This document shows, one piece after another, positions 38,183 to 47,304 of a DNA stretch of 55,058 nt (positions are counted from its first letter, which is position 1; each line of letters starts with the position of its first letter). The notes under the pieces were generated by a model that was given only the letters and a program-made list of their open reading frames with translations, searched no databases and was not told the origin of the DNA. Source of the stretch: Beijerinckiaceae bacterium (lineage in GTDB: Bacteria > Pseudomonadota > Alphaproteobacteria > Rhizobiales > Beijerinckiaceae). The stretch covers positions 1-55,058 of the forward strand of contig CANGBC010000013.1 of the NCBI GenBank assembly GCA_947452005.1, read 5' to 3'. The position numbers and the translations under genes were made by a program.

Positions 38183-40885
38183 ATGGCCAACAAAATGCTG
38201 ATCGACGCCAGCCACCCGGAAGAAACCCGGGTGGTGGTACTGCGTGGTAACCGCGTCGAAGAATTTGATTTCGAGGCGGCCAACAAGAAGCCGCTGCGGG
38301 GAAATATCTATCTGGCAAAAGTGACGCGGGTCGAACCCTCTTTGCAAGCTGCCTTCGTGGAATATGGCGGCAATCGCCATGGCTTCCTCGCCTTCTCGGA
38401 AATCCACCCGGATTATTATCAGATCCCGGTCGCTGATCGCCTGGCTCTTCTTGAAGAAGAAGCACGCTCGCATCGCGACGAGGACGAAGACGACAATCGC
38501 CAGCGCCGCTCATCACGCCGCCGCCGCCCTGAAAAGCGCGCGCGTCCCGATGACAGCGTGTCTGAACAGGCTGAAGGCGAACATGCCGATCATGCTGACG
38601 GTGAAAACGGCGATGTGATCGAAGGTGAAATCGTCGCCCGCGACGATCATGATGCGCCTGCGCCTGACGCCGCACAGGACAACACACATCACGACGAGCA
38701 CCGTGAGCATCATCACGAAGTGCTGGCCGTTGACCCCGACGTCACGGTGGAAGCCGACGACGACCAGCCGCGTGCTGAGGGTGAAACGCAGGCGCGCGAG
38801 CGCTCGGATGAAGACGAAGACGATCACGGCGAAGAAGACGAAGAACAGCATGTCGAGCACATTGGCGGCGACGCCATGGAAGAAGTGCCCAACCGCTACC
38901 AGCGCCTGCGCCGCCAGTATAAAATCCAGGAAGTGATCAAGCGCCGTCAGGTGCTGCTCGTCCAGGTCGTGAAAGAAGAGCGCGGCAACAAGGGTGCAGC
39001 GCTGACCACCTATCTGTCGCTGGCCGGTCGCTATTCGGTGCTCATGCCCAACACGGCACGTGGTGGTGGCATTTCGCGCAAGATCACGGATGCTGCCGAC
39101 CGCAAGCGTCTGAAGTCCATCGCTCAGGAACTCGAAGTGCCCGAGGGCATGGGCGTGATCCTGCGCACGGCGGGTGCCTCGCGCACCAAGCAGGAAGTGC
39201 GTCGCGACTTTGAATATCTGCTGCGCATGTGGGAAACCGTACGCGAGCTGACGCTGAAATCCTCGGCCCCTTGCCTCGTCTATGAGGAAGGTTCGCTGAT
39301 CAAGCGCGCGATCCGCGACCTCTACAACAAAGACATCGACGATGTGACGGTCTCGGGCGAAGAAGGCTTCCGCGAGGCACGCGAATTCATGCGCCTGCTG
39401 ATGCCAAGCCACGCCAAGAATGTGCAATTGTGGCGCGAGCCGCAGGCGCTCTTTGCCAAAGCTGGCGCGGAAGCGCAGCTCGATGCCATGTTCTCCAACA
39501 ATGTTACGCTGAAGTCGGGTGGCTATATTGTCATCAACCAGACTGAAGCGCTGGTCGCCATTGACGTGAACTCGGGTCGCTCGACCCGCGAACATAATAT
39601 CGAAGACACGGCCTTGCGCACCAATTTGGAAGCGGCTGATGAAGTCGCCCGCCAATTGCGTCTGCGCGATCTGGCCGGCCTCATCGTGGTCGATTTCATC
39701 GACATGGAAGAAGGCCGCAACAATCGTGCGGTTGAGCGGCGCATCAAGGATGCGCTGAAGAATGATCGCGCCCGCATTCAGGTCGGCCGCATCTCGCATT
39801 TCGGCCTGCTCGAAATGTCGCGCCAGCGCATTCGCACCGGCGTTCTGGAAGGCTCGACGATCATCTGCCAGCATTGCGCAGGCTCTGGCAATGTGCGCGC
39901 CACCTCGTCCATCTCGCTGCATGTCATGCGCGTCTTGGAAGATGCGCTGGTCAAGAATGCGATGCATAATATCATCGTGCGCACGCGCTCTTATGTGGCG
40001 CTGTATATTCTCAACCAGAAGCGCGCTCATCTGCGCGCGCTGGAAGAGCGCTTTGGTGTGCAGATCACGGTGGAAGCCGATGATACGCTGACCGGCACGA
40101 CCTATCATGCGCTGGAGCGCGGCGATCTCGCTTCACCGCCCATTTCCTACGAAAAGAAGGAACTGGTCCGCGTCGATTCCATCCCCATGTCCGATGAGGA
40201 ATTTGAGGACGAGGTCGAGGACGACGAAGACGACACAGAAGGCGAAACCGAAGCCCGCACCGAAACAGAAGGTCGTGGCGATGGTGAAACCGCTGACGAG
40301 CGCGGCAAGCGCCGCCGTCGTCGTCGCCGTCGTGGACGCGGTGACCGTTCAACCATTGATCCCGATGCACCGCAGCCTTCTGACGATGGCCTGCATGTCA
40401 TGGCCGAAATCGGCGGTGATATTACGCGCCGCGCCGATGATGGTGATGGCGAAGTCGACACGGCTGAAGCCGAAGGTTTTGATGCCGAAGCACAGGGTGA
40501 AGGCGATCCGATGCGCCGCCGTCGTCGCTCGCGCCGTGGTGGTCGCAACCGCCGCCGTGATGGCACGGAACGCCGCGATGGTGACGCGCCGCGTGAACAT
40601 GCTGACGCGCATGTGAGCGAAGCAGCTGCACCGGTCGCAGCGCCTGCTGCTGAAGCGCCTGTCGCACCAGCCTGGGATTGGGCACCGATTGCGGCCTCTG
40701 CACCGAGCCAAGACAACAAGCCTGCCGAGGTGAAAGCCTCCATGCCGGTGGAACATGCAGCTGAGCCCGCACGCCATGACGAGCAGGCCTCAGTGCCGCG
40801 CGCCGAGCCTTTGCCGGAGGCCCCTGTTGGCCCCAAGCGCTCAGGCTGGTGGAGCCGCGCCAAACAGACGTTTGGTGGCACCTAA
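38183..40885 (+). CDS. rne: Ribonuclease E
   Basis: The main endonuclease of mRNA decay and rRNA processing, 900 residues. The N-terminal half is the catalytic core: an S1 domain (NIYLAKVTRVEPSLQAAFVE), the catalytic Asp in VAIDVNSGRST and VDFIDME, and the zinc link CQHCAGSG. The S1 domain is split by an acidic, His-rich insertion (about 96-235). The C-terminal half is disordered, with Arg-rich stretches (RRRRRRRGRG) likely binding RNA. The end reads SGWWSRAKQTFGGT; GWW (888-890) matches the PNPase-docking motif known from Caulobacter RNase E. A strong terminator follows. Confidence 0.96.
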   Translation: MANKMLIDASHPEETRVVVLRGNRVEEFDFEAANKKPLRGNIYLAKVTRVEPSLQAAFVEYGGNRHGFLAFSEIHPDYYQIPVADRLALLEEEARSHRDEDEDDNRQRRSSRRRRPEKRARPDDSVSEQAEGEHADHADGENGDVIEGEIVARDDHDAPAPDAAQDNTHHDEHREHHHEVLAVDPDVTVEADDDQPRAEGETQARERSDEDEDDHGEEDEEQHVEHIGGDAMEEVPNRYQRLRRQYKIQEVIKRRQVLLVQVVKEERGNKGAALTTYLSLAGRYSVLMPNTARGGGISRKITDAADRKRLKSIAQELEVPEGMGVILRTAGASRTKQEVRRDFEYLLRMWETVRELTLKSSAPCLVYEEGSLIKRAIRDLYNKDIDDVTVSGEEGFREAREFMRLLMPSHAKNVQLWREPQALFAKAGAEAQLDAMFSNNVTLKSGGYIVINQTEALVAIDVNSGRSTREHNIEDTALRTNLEAADEVARQLRLRDLAGLIVVDFIDMEEGRNNRAVERRIKDALKNDRARIQVGRISHFGLLEMSRQRIRTGVLEGSTIICQHCAGSGNVRATSSISLHVMRVLEDALVKNAMHNIIVRTRSYVALYILNQKRAHLRALEERFGVQITVEADDTLTGTTYHALERGDLASPPISYEKKELVRVDSIPMSDEEFEDEVEDDEDDTEGETEARTETEGRGDGETADERGKRRRRRRRRGRGDRSTIDPDAPQPSDDGLHVMAEIGGDITRRADDGDGEVDTAEAEGFDAEAQGEGDPMRRRRRSRRGGRNRRRDGTERRDGDAPREHADAHVSEAAAPVAAPAAEAPVAPAWDWAPIAASAPSQDNKPAEVKASMPVEHAAEPARHDEQASVPRAEPLPEAPVGPKRSGWWSRAKQTFGGT

Positions 40886-40895
40886 AAAAACAAAA

Positions 40896-40921
40896 GGCCC
40901 GCTTCATGCGGGCCTTTTTTT
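40896..40921 (+). terminator. Intrinsic terminator of rne
   Basis: GGCCCGC-TTCAT-GCGGGCC followed by seven T. Upstream is an A run, so it may also end the convergent aminotransferase transcript on the minus strand. Confidence 0.95.
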
Positions 40922-40927
40922 CGCGCC

Positions 40928-42103
40928 TCAGCGATTGGTCTTTGGCAGCCATTCGCTCATGCGTCGCACACCCTCGACAATATCGGCTTCACGCCCAGCA
41001 AAAGACAGGCGCATGTAATGCGCGCCGCGCTCGCGATCAAAATCGAGACCCGGGGTCGCGGCCACACCTGCTTCGTTCAGCATGCGCTTGCAAAATGCAC
41101 TCGCATCATCTGTCAGATGGCTGATGTCGACATAGACATAAAATGCGCCATCGACGGGATGAAATTTTCCCAATCCGATCCTTGGCAAATGTTCCATCAG
41201 ATAAGCGCGACTGCGCCCATAGGATTGTTTGGTCGCCTCCAGCTCATCGCGTGCGTCAAACACCGCCTCGGCTGCGATCTGACTGAGATAGGGCACAGAA
41301 ATCGCCATGGATTGCTGCAGACGCTCAACCGAGCGCACGAGCGTTTCGGGCAGCACAAGCCAGCCGATGCGCCAGCCCGTCATGCAGAAATATTTCGAGA
41401 ACGAATTGACGATGATCGCCGAGTCGGAAAATGCCAGCGCCGTTTGCGCGGGCGCGTCATAGGTTAGTCCGTGATAAATTTCATCCGAGATGAAGGCGAT
41501 GCCCAGACGATCACAGGTCTCGCAAATCTCGCGCAATGTGTCGGGCGACATCATCGTGCCGGTCGGATTGGCCGGGCTCATCAGCAAAATGCCGTCGAGT
41601 TTTTCTTGAGCGTGCGCCGCCTCGATCATCTGCGCTGTGACGACATGGCGGGTCGAGGAATCGGTTGCGATGGTCACACAGGTGATGCCAAGCGCTTCCA
41701 GAATATTGCGATAGGCAGGATAGCCCGGTGCGGCAATGGCCACGCGCGCGCCAGCATCAAACAGCGCCAGAAAGCTCAGAAGAAAGCCCGGCGACGACCC
41801 CGTGGTCACCGCGATGCGCGCCGCTGGCACATCAACGCCATAGGTCTCCCGGTAAAAATCGGCGATGCGCTGGCGCAAGCTTGGCAGTCCGAGCGCTTGC
41901 GTATAGCCGACGCGCCCCTGCGCCAACGCATGCTGCGCGGCCTTGCGGGCAGCCTCTGGCACGGGTGCGCCGGGTTCGCCGACTTCCATATGAATGACGC
42001 TGCCGCCAGCTTTCTCGCGTTCTGTGGCCGCGCTCATCACATCCATGGCGATGAACGGGGCGATGCGCGAGCGCAAAGAGGGTGTGACCGGGTGAGAACT
42101 CAT
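40928..42103 (-). CDS. Class I/II pyridoxal-phosphate aminotransferase
   Basis: A 391-residue fold type I aminotransferase. The PLP lysine lies in NSFSKYFCMTGWRIGW, the Asp that holds the pyridine nitrogen in ISDEIYHGL, and the substrate carboxylate Arg in the YMRLSFAG segment. MSPANPTGT holds the usual Asn. The family includes aspartate and aromatic or branched-chain aminotransferases; the specificity cannot be told. No pathway gene is adjacent. It is convergent with rne and its start region is divergent from the M48 protease gene. Confidence 0.9.
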   Translation of the reverse strand: MSSHPVTPSLRSRIAPFIAMDVMSAATEREKAGGSVIHMEVGEPGAPVPEAARKAAQHALAQGRVGYTQALGLPSLRQRIADFYRETYGVDVPAARIAVTTGSSPGFLLSFLALFDAGARVAIAAPGYPAYRNILEALGITCVTIATDSSTRHVVTAQMIEAAHAQEKLDGILLMSPANPTGTMMSPDTLREICETCDRLGIAFISDEIYHGLTYDAPAQTALAFSDSAIIVNSFSKYFCMTGWRIGWLVLPETLVRSVERLQQSMAISVPYLSQIAAEAVFDARDELEATKQSYGRSRAYLMEHLPRIGLGKFHPVDGAFYVYVDISHLTDDASAFCKRMLNEAGVAATPGLDFDRERGAHYMRLSFAGREADIVEGVRRMSEWLPKTNR

Positions 42104-42206
42104 CTGCTGAAAGCCAATTCAGGTTCCGTCCCTGCCCCGCTCGCGCCATAATAGCCACGTTGAGATCAGGGGCGGATGATTCCGCTTGCGACGGAAACCA
42201 AGATTC

Positions 42207-43643
42207 ATGACCGCGAGCCCGACCCATATGCCAGCCCACGCCTCGAGCCCTAGCAGGCTCGCGCGCCGTGCGCCAGTGCGTCGCGCGTTTGGGTTCTGTG
42301 CGGCCCTTCTGGCGGCACTGCCAAGCCTGCCAGCGTCCGCCCAGCAAAGGCCCAACATCATTCGCGATGCCGAGATCGAACAATTGATGCGCGAATATAC
42401 TGCGCCGATTTTTCGCGCGGCAAAAATCAATACGGGTGCGACGCGGATTTTTCTGATTGGCGATCGCTCCTTCAATGCATTCGTGGCCAATGGGCAAAAG
42501 ATCTTCATCAATGTCGGCGCCCTGATGGAATCCAAGACGCCCAACGAAATCATTGGCGTTCTGGCGCATGAGAGCGGCCATATTGCGGGTGGTCATCTGT
42601 CGCGTCAGCGTCAGGAACTGGCGCGCGCGCAAATTCTGATGGTGGCTGGCATGCTGATGGGTGCGGGCGCTGTGGTGGCTACCGCGCGCTCGGGCCCTTA
42701 TGGTCGTGTGGGCTCGGATGGCGTGGGCACGATGGGTGCGCTGCTCGGCCCCGCTGAAATGGTGCGCCGCTCGCTGCTCGCCTATCAGCGCGGCGAAGAA
42801 CAGGCGGCTGATCGTGCGGCGGTGAATTATCTCTCTGCGACCGGCCAATCCGGACAGGGACTGCTCACCACGCTCGAGCGTTTTCAGAATGACGCCTTGT
42901 TCAAAACCTCGCAGCTTGATCCCTATACATTGTCGCATCCACTGCCCAATGATCGCATTTCAAGCCTGCAGGCGGCGGTCAAAGCAGCCCCCGCATTTTC
43001 CTCCAAAGACGCGCCCGCCATCCAGGCGCGCCACGATCTGATGCGCGCCAAATTGTTTGGCTTTGTGGCACCAGCCACTGAAGTCGCGCGCCGCTATCCG
43101 GTCTCCGACAATTCCCTGCCAGCGCGATATGCCCGCGCGATATCGGCCTATAAAGTCGGGAAGCTGGATGTCGCCCTGGCACAAGTGGATGCACTGATCG
43201 CAGCCCAGCCCGGCAATCCCTATTTCCAGGAGTTCAAGGGCCAAGCCCTGATGGAGAGCGGGCGGGCCGCCCAATCCCTGCCCTATCTGCGCCGGGCGCT
43301 GGGCCTCACCCCGGACGCCATGCCGATCAAAGTGCTGCTAGGCCATGCCTTGATCGGCACAGGCAGTGCCGCTGACGCCAAAGAGGCGACGGCGCTCCTC
43401 ATGCAGGTGGTGCAGCGTGAGGATGATTACGCCGAGGCCTGGGGCTTTCTGGCCATGGCCTATGAGCGGCGCGGCGATACGCCCAATGCCCAGCTGGCCT
43501 CCGCCCAAGCGCTCTTCTTGCAAGGCAATATGGTGGCCGCCCGGACCCAGGCGGATCGCGCGCAAAAACAATTTGCTCGCGGCTCTCCGGGCTGGCTCAA
43601 AGCCGACGATATTTTGAATTATCGTCCCCCCACATTCGACTGA
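42207..43643 (+). CDS. Periplasmic M48 metalloprotease with TPR region (BepA-like)
   Basis: A 478-residue exported protein: signal peptide ending in LPASAQQ, then an M48 zinc protease with HESGH in LAHESGHIAGGH and the third ligand Glu in RGEEQAADRAA, then C-terminal TPR-like helices (about 310-460). BepA of E. coli, with the same design, checks outer-membrane protein LptD assembly and degrades failures; the same role is inferred. ATG 42207 is chosen; an upstream TTG (42186) and a downstream ATG (42228) are alternatives, none with a strong ribosome site. Confidence 0.88.
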   Translation: MTASPTHMPAHASSPSRLARRAPVRRAFGFCAALLAALPSLPASAQQRPNIIRDAEIEQLMREYTAPIFRAAKINTGATRIFLIGDRSFNAFVANGQKIFINVGALMESKTPNEIIGVLAHESGHIAGGHLSRQRQELARAQILMVAGMLMGAGAVVATARSGPYGRVGSDGVGTMGALLGPAEMVRRSLLAYQRGEEQAADRAAVNYLSATGQSGQGLLTTLERFQNDALFKTSQLDPYTLSHPLPNDRISSLQAAVKAAPAFSSKDAPAIQARHDLMRAKLFGFVAPATEVARRYPVSDNSLPARYARAISAYKVGKLDVALAQVDALIAAQPGNPYFQEFKGQALMESGRAAQSLPYLRRALGLTPDAMPIKVLLGHALIGTGSAADAKEATALLMQVVQREDDYAEAWGFLAMAYERRGDTPNAQLASAQALFLQGNMVAARTQADRAQKQFARGSPGWLKADDILNYRPPTFD

Positions 43644-43708
43644 GCGGGCGCGCCGCGCTAAGTCTGTCCAAAGATCATAGTGAGCCGCCCCCGGCTTAGG
43701 AGAGCCCC

Positions 43709-44476
43709 ATGTTGTTCATCGCCCGCTGTGCTGCCGCCCTTGGTCTGGGAGCTGCCCTCCTGATCGGACCGGCCATGGCACAGGATTTTTCCGCCCCGCA
43801 GAAAAAGCAGATCGAAGAGATCGTGCGCGACTATCTCCTGTCCAATCCGGAGATCCTGCGTGATGCCTATGCGGCGCTCGAAACCAAACAGGCGCGCGCC
43901 GAAGCCGAACAGCGCGCGGATGCGCTGAAGACCTATAAAGACCTGCTGACGAAATCGCCCTATCAGGCCAATGTCGGCAATCCCAAAGGGAAGGTCACGC
44001 TGGTCGAATTCTTCGATTACAATTGCGGCTATTGCAAACAGGCCCTCCCCGACCTCCAGCGCTTGATGAAGGAAGATGGAGATGTGCTTGTTGTCCTGAA
44101 AGATTTTCCGGTTCTGGGACCAGGGTCCGTGGAGGCGGCGCAAGTTGCCATTGCGGTCAAGAAACAGCTGCAGGGCGAGAAATTCTGGGCCTTTCACGTG
44201 AAGCTTCTGGGCACGCGCGGCCAGGTCGGCAAGGCGCAGGCGCTGGCGGCAGCGCGTGACAGCGGCGTCGATATGGACCGGCTCGCCAAGGATATGGACG
44301 GGCCAGAGGTCCAAGCCACCCTGCAGGAAAGCGCCAAACTGGCCGATGCGCTGAACCTGACCGGCACGCCGACCTATGTCGTGGGCGATGAGGTCGTGGT
44401 GGGTGCGGTTGGCTACGGGCAGATCAAGAGCAAGCTGGATAATGTCCGCAAATGCGGCAAGGCGGTTTGTGGGTAG
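43709..44476 (+). CDS. DsbA-family thiol oxidoreductase (ScsC-like)
   Basis: A periplasmic disulfide protein, 255 residues. A signal peptide (GAALLIGPAMAQ) is followed by an N-terminal helical segment (QKKQIEEIVRDYLLSNPEIL) as in ScsC-type proteins, where it drives oligomerisation. The thioredoxin domain has the active site FFDYNCGYCKQ (CGYC) and cis-Pro loop TGTPTYVV. The protein ends CGKAVCG, adding a possible second disulfide. The role, oxidase or isomerase, is uncertain. The ATG has AGGAG upstream, and the gene follows the M48 protease by 65 bases, likely as one operon. Confidence 0.9.
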   Translation: MLFIARCAAALGLGAALLIGPAMAQDFSAPQKKQIEEIVRDYLLSNPEILRDAYAALETKQARAEAEQRADALKTYKDLLTKSPYQANVGNPKGKVTLVEFFDYNCGYCKQALPDLQRLMKEDGDVLVVLKDFPVLGPGSVEAAQVAIAVKKQLQGEKFWAFHVKLLGTRGQVGKAQALAAARDSGVDMDRLAKDMDGPEVQATLQESAKLADALNLTGTPTYVVGDEVVVGAVGYGQIKSKLDNVRKCGKAVCG

Positions 44477-44700
44477 GCTCCGCCAACAGGGGAAGCCTGC
44501 GCCACTGGATTGCCGCGTCGGGCTAAAGCCCTCCTCGCAATGACGAGCCCCCAAGAGCCCGGTCGGGCCTGTGGGAGTCCCTGTTATGACGGGGGAACAG
44601 GCTTCCATCAGCCCGTTAACCGGTTTAAGAGACTCCCCTCCTAAAGAGGGGCTCACGCTTTGAGTCTCCCCCTCCCCATGGCGCCCGATTGGTCCTCGTG
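44477..44700. repeat. Intergenic region with half family A palindrome and nested hairpin
   Basis: 44506-44545 (TGGATTGCCGCGTCGGGCTA and on to TCGCAATGACG) is the right half of a family A element. Further right, CCCCTC-CTAAA-GAGGGG (44635-44651) is nested between AGACTC (44629) and GAGTCT (44662), giving a two-level stem. No T run follows directly. No gene is seen; the region separates dsbA-like from aroQ. Confidence 0.7.
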
Positions 44701-45144
44701 ATGCATACTGTCCATGTCCTCAATGGTCCGAACCTGAACCTGCTGGGTTCTCGCGAACCTGCGACCTATGGTACGGTGACGCTGGCTGACATTGAAGCGC
44801 GTCTGCAGGCGCGTTGCGATGGGCTTGGCCTGAAGCTTGTCTTTCGCCAGTCGAACCATGAAGGCGAGCTGGTGACATGGGTACAGGAAGCGGGACGCGC
44901 GAGCGAGCCTGTGATCCTCAATGCGGGCGCTTACACGCACACATCCATCGCGCTGCATGATGCCATTCGTGGCGCAGCCGCGCATGTGATTGAAGTCCAT
45001 CTGTCGAACGTGCATGCGCGCGAAGACTTTCGTCATCAGTCGATGATTTCCGCTGTCGCCGCCGGGGTGATCCTCGGCTTTGGCGCTCTTTCCTATGATC
45101 TCGCACTTGATGCGCTGATCACCCAATCCAAAAGCAAGAGCTAA
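44701..45144 (+). CDS. aroQ: 3-dehydroquinate dehydratase, type II
   Basis: AroQ converts 3-dehydroquinate to 3-dehydroshikimate in the shikimate pathway. The 147-residue protein shows the whole signature of the type II dodecamer: VLNGPNLNLLGSREP, FRQSNHEGELV (active-site loop), LNAGAYTHTS (substrate Asn) and VHLSNVHARE (His). ATG 44701 places the conserved NGPNLN at the usual distance; the TTG four codons earlier is unlikely. The gene leads accB by six bases, the common alphaproteobacterial order aroQ-accB-accC. Confidence 0.97.
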   Translation: MHTVHVLNGPNLNLLGSREPATYGTVTLADIEARLQARCDGLGLKLVFRQSNHEGELVTWVQEAGRASEPVILNAGAYTHTSIALHDAIRGAAAHVIEVHLSNVHAREDFRHQSMISAVAAGVILGFGALSYDLALDALITQSKSKS

Positions 45145-45150
45145 ACCTCC

Positions 45151-45759
45151 ATGAAGAAGCCCGTGAAAAAGACCAAGGCTCCGGCAAAAGCCAAAAAGGC
45201 TGTCGCTAAGACTGTTGCCAAGCCTGCAGCAAAGCCTGCAGCAAAGCCTGCAGCAAAGCCTGCAGCAGCAAAGCCCGCGAAGAAAGGCCCGATTGGCGGC
45301 TTTGATCCGGCTTTGATCGAGATGGTGGCCGAGATCGTGTCGCGTCTGGATCTGTCAGAAGTGGAAGTGGAACGCGGCGGCATGCGCGTGCGTGTGGCAC
45401 GTCAGCTGAGCTCTGGTCATTCGATCAGCATGGCGCCTGCCCATCACGCGCCCGCCGCTGTGATCGCGCCCCCGCCTGTGGCTGCTGCGGCCCCCGCACC
45501 AGTGGCAGCACCTGCCGCCGATCATTCGGGCGCTGTGAAGTCGCCGATGGTGGGCACGGCTTATTTCCGTCCTAGCCCCGACGCCAAGCCCTTCATTGAA
45601 GTGGGCTCCAAGGTCAAGGAAGGCCAGAAACTGCTCCTCATCGAAGCGATGAAGACATTTAACGAGATCGTCGCCCCGCGTGGTGGCACGGTTACCGCGA
45701 TCCTCGTCGAAGACGGCGAGCCGGTCGAATATGGCCAGTCCATGCTGGTCATCGAATAA
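45151..45759 (+). CDS. accB: Biotin carboxyl carrier protein of acetyl-CoA carboxylase
   Basis: AccB carries the carboxyl group from AccC to the carboxyltransferase, in fatty-acid synthesis. The biotin domain is at the C-terminus, with the biotinylated Lys168 in [12 protein letters not shown]. Residues 1-47 are an unusual Lys/Ala/Pro extension ([15 protein letters not shown], then PAAK units), histone H1-like, encoded partly by 12-bp tandem repeats. The conserved part begins near residue 48 ([17 protein letters not shown]). An Ala/Pro linker joins the two. No other start codon lies between the ATG and the conserved part, so the extension appears real. Confidence 0.95.
   Translation: MKKPVKKTKAPAKAKKAVAKTVAKPAAKPAAKPAAKPAAAKPAKKGPIGGFDPALIEMVAEIVSRLDLSEVEVERGGMRVRVARQLSSGHSISMAPAHHAPAAVIAPPPVAAAAPAPVAAPAADHSGAVKSPMVGTAYFRPSPDAKPFIEVGSKVKEGQKLLLIEAMKTFNEIVAPRGGTVTAILVEDGEPVEYGQSMLVIE
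45222..45272 (+). repeat. 12-bp tandem repeats in accB (PAAK units)
   Basis: GCCTGCAGCAAA is repeated head to tail at 45222, 45234 and 45246, followed by a variant with an extra GCA at 45258. The units encode PAAK. Near-identical copies point to slippage expansion, so the number may vary between strains. Confidence 0.95.
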
Positions 45760-45785
45760 GGGCAACGGCTTCAGAAAGAACAGAC

Positions 45786-47141
45786 ATGTTCGACAAGATC
45801 CTCATTGCCAATCGCGGCGAAATCGCGCTGCGCATTCTGCGCGCAGCAAAAGAACTCGGCATTGCAACAGTTGCCGTTCATTCCACCGCTGATGCGGAAG
45901 CCATGCATGTGAAGCTGGCGGATGAGAGCGTGTGCATCGGCCCGCCCGCTGCGCGCGACAGTTATCTCAACATTCCAGCGCTTCTCTCGGCCTGCGAAAT
46001 CACCGGCGCGGATGCGATCCATCCGGGCTATGGCTTTCTGTCCGAAAATGCGCGCTTTGCCGAAATTCTGGCCGAGCACAACATTGGCTTCATCGGTCCC
46101 AAGGCGGAACATATCCGCATCATGGGCGACAAGATCGAAGCCAAGCGCACAGCCCTCGCGCTCGGCATCCCTTGCGTGCCAGGCTCAGAAGGCGGCATCG
46201 ACAGTGACGAGCAGGCGATCCGCGTTGGCCGCGAAATCGGCTTTCCAGTTCTCGTGAAAGCAGCCGCAGGTGGTGGTGGTCGCGGCATGAAAGTCGCGCG
46301 CACCGAAGCTGATCTGCTGAACGCGCTCCATACAGCCAAGCAGGAAGCCAAAGCCGCTTTTGGTGATGACGCTGTCTATCTCGAAAAATATCTCGAGAAA
46401 CCGCGCCATATCGAAATCCAGATTTTGGGTGACGGCAAAGGCAATGCCATTCACTTGGGCGAACGCGATTGCTCATTGCAGCGCCGTCATCAAAAAGTGC
46501 TGGAAGAAAGCCCCTCGCCCGCGCTCAACGCTGAACAGCGTGCCGAGATCGGCGAGATCTGTGCGGCAGCCATGCGCAAGCTGCAATATTCTGGCGCCGG
46601 CACGATCGAGTTTCTCTATGAAGACGGGCGTTTCTATTTCATCGAGATGAACACGCGCATTCAGGTCGAGCATCCGGTGACAGAAATGATCACCGGCATT
46701 GATCTGGTGAACGAGCAAATCCGCATTGCGGCTGGTTCGCCTTTGTCGATCCGTCAGGAAGATGTGCGCTTTGAAGGCGCGGCGATTGAATGCCGCGTCA
46801 ATGCAGAGCATCCCGCCACCTTCCGTCCCTCGCCGGGCAAGATCGCCTATTACCACCCCCCGGGTGGCTTGGGTGTGCGCGTCGATTCAGCGGTCTATCA
46901 GGGCTACACGATCCCGCCCAATTATGACTCGCTGGTTGGCAAGCTGATCGTGCATGGCCGCAACCGCACCGAAGCCTTGATGCGCCTGCGCCGTGCGCTC
47001 GATGAGTTCATCGTCGATGGCATCGACACAACCCTGCCGCTGTTTCGCACGCTGGTGCGCAACGGCGATGTGCAAAATGGCGACTATGACATTCATTGGC
47101 TGGAAAAGTTCCTGGCCAAGGGTGGCATGGACGGCGAATAG
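45786..47141 (+). CDS. accC: Biotin carboxylase of acetyl-CoA carboxylase
   Basis: AccC carboxylates the biotin on AccB using ATP and bicarbonate. The 451-residue protein has the full ATP-grasp fold: [20 protein letters not shown] at the start, the Gly-rich loop [13 protein letters not shown], the [13 protein letters not shown] region and the catalytic [16 protein letters not shown]. It follows accB by 26 bases and is clearly in the same operon. A family B palindrome after its stop may end the operon. Confidence 0.98.
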   Translation: MFDKILIANRGEIALRILRAAKELGIATVAVHSTADAEAMHVKLADESVCIGPPAARDSYLNIPALLSACEITGADAIHPGYGFLSENARFAEILAEHNIGFIGPKAEHIRIMGDKIEAKRTALALGIPCVPGSEGGIDSDEQAIRVGREIGFPVLVKAAAGGGGRGMKVARTEADLLNALHTAKQEAKAAFGDDAVYLEKYLEKPRHIEIQILGDGKGNAIHLGERDCSLQRRHQKVLEESPSPALNAEQRAEIGEICAAAMRKLQYSGAGTIEFLYEDGRFYFIEMNTRIQVEHPVTEMITGIDLVNEQIRIAAGSPLSIRQEDVRFEGAAIECRVNAEHPATFRPSPGKIAYYHPPGGLGVRVDSAVYQGYTIPPNYDSLVGKLIVHGRNRTEALMRLRRALDEFIVDGIDTTLPLFRTLVRNGDVQNGDYDIHWLEKFLAKGGMDGE

Positions 47142-47147
47142 GCCAAT

Positions 47148-47275
47148 CCCCCTCTCCCATATGCGGGAGAGGGTGTCATGCGCAGCATGACGGGTGAGGG
47201 AGAGTGCGGTTGCCCCGCCCTCATCCGGTTGCCTCCGGCAACCACCGTCTCCCGCCAGCGGGAGAAGGGTTGACG
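47148..47275. repeat. Interspersed palindromic element, family B
   Basis: The stretch contains CCCTCTCCC-ATATGC-GGGAGAGGG, then GTCATGCGCAGCATGAC, then CGGTTGCCTCCGGCAACC and CTCCCGCCAGCGGGAG: four hairpins in a row. The order and sequences resemble the element at 54728-54849, including the GCATGCGCAGC core. It fills the accC-aat gap. Confidence 0.85.
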
Positions 47276-47304
47276 CCGCCCCGTCTCCACCCCACCTTCC
47301 CCCC

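Noticed and set aside
38513-40108. 531-codon minus-strand frame within rne
   Set aside because: Antisense to the conserved RNase E frame; no recognisable domains or ribosome site.
47194-47304. Longer aat frame starting in the accC-aat gap
   Set aside because: The extra 37 codons run through a palindromic element and have no conservation; ATG 47305 fits the family.
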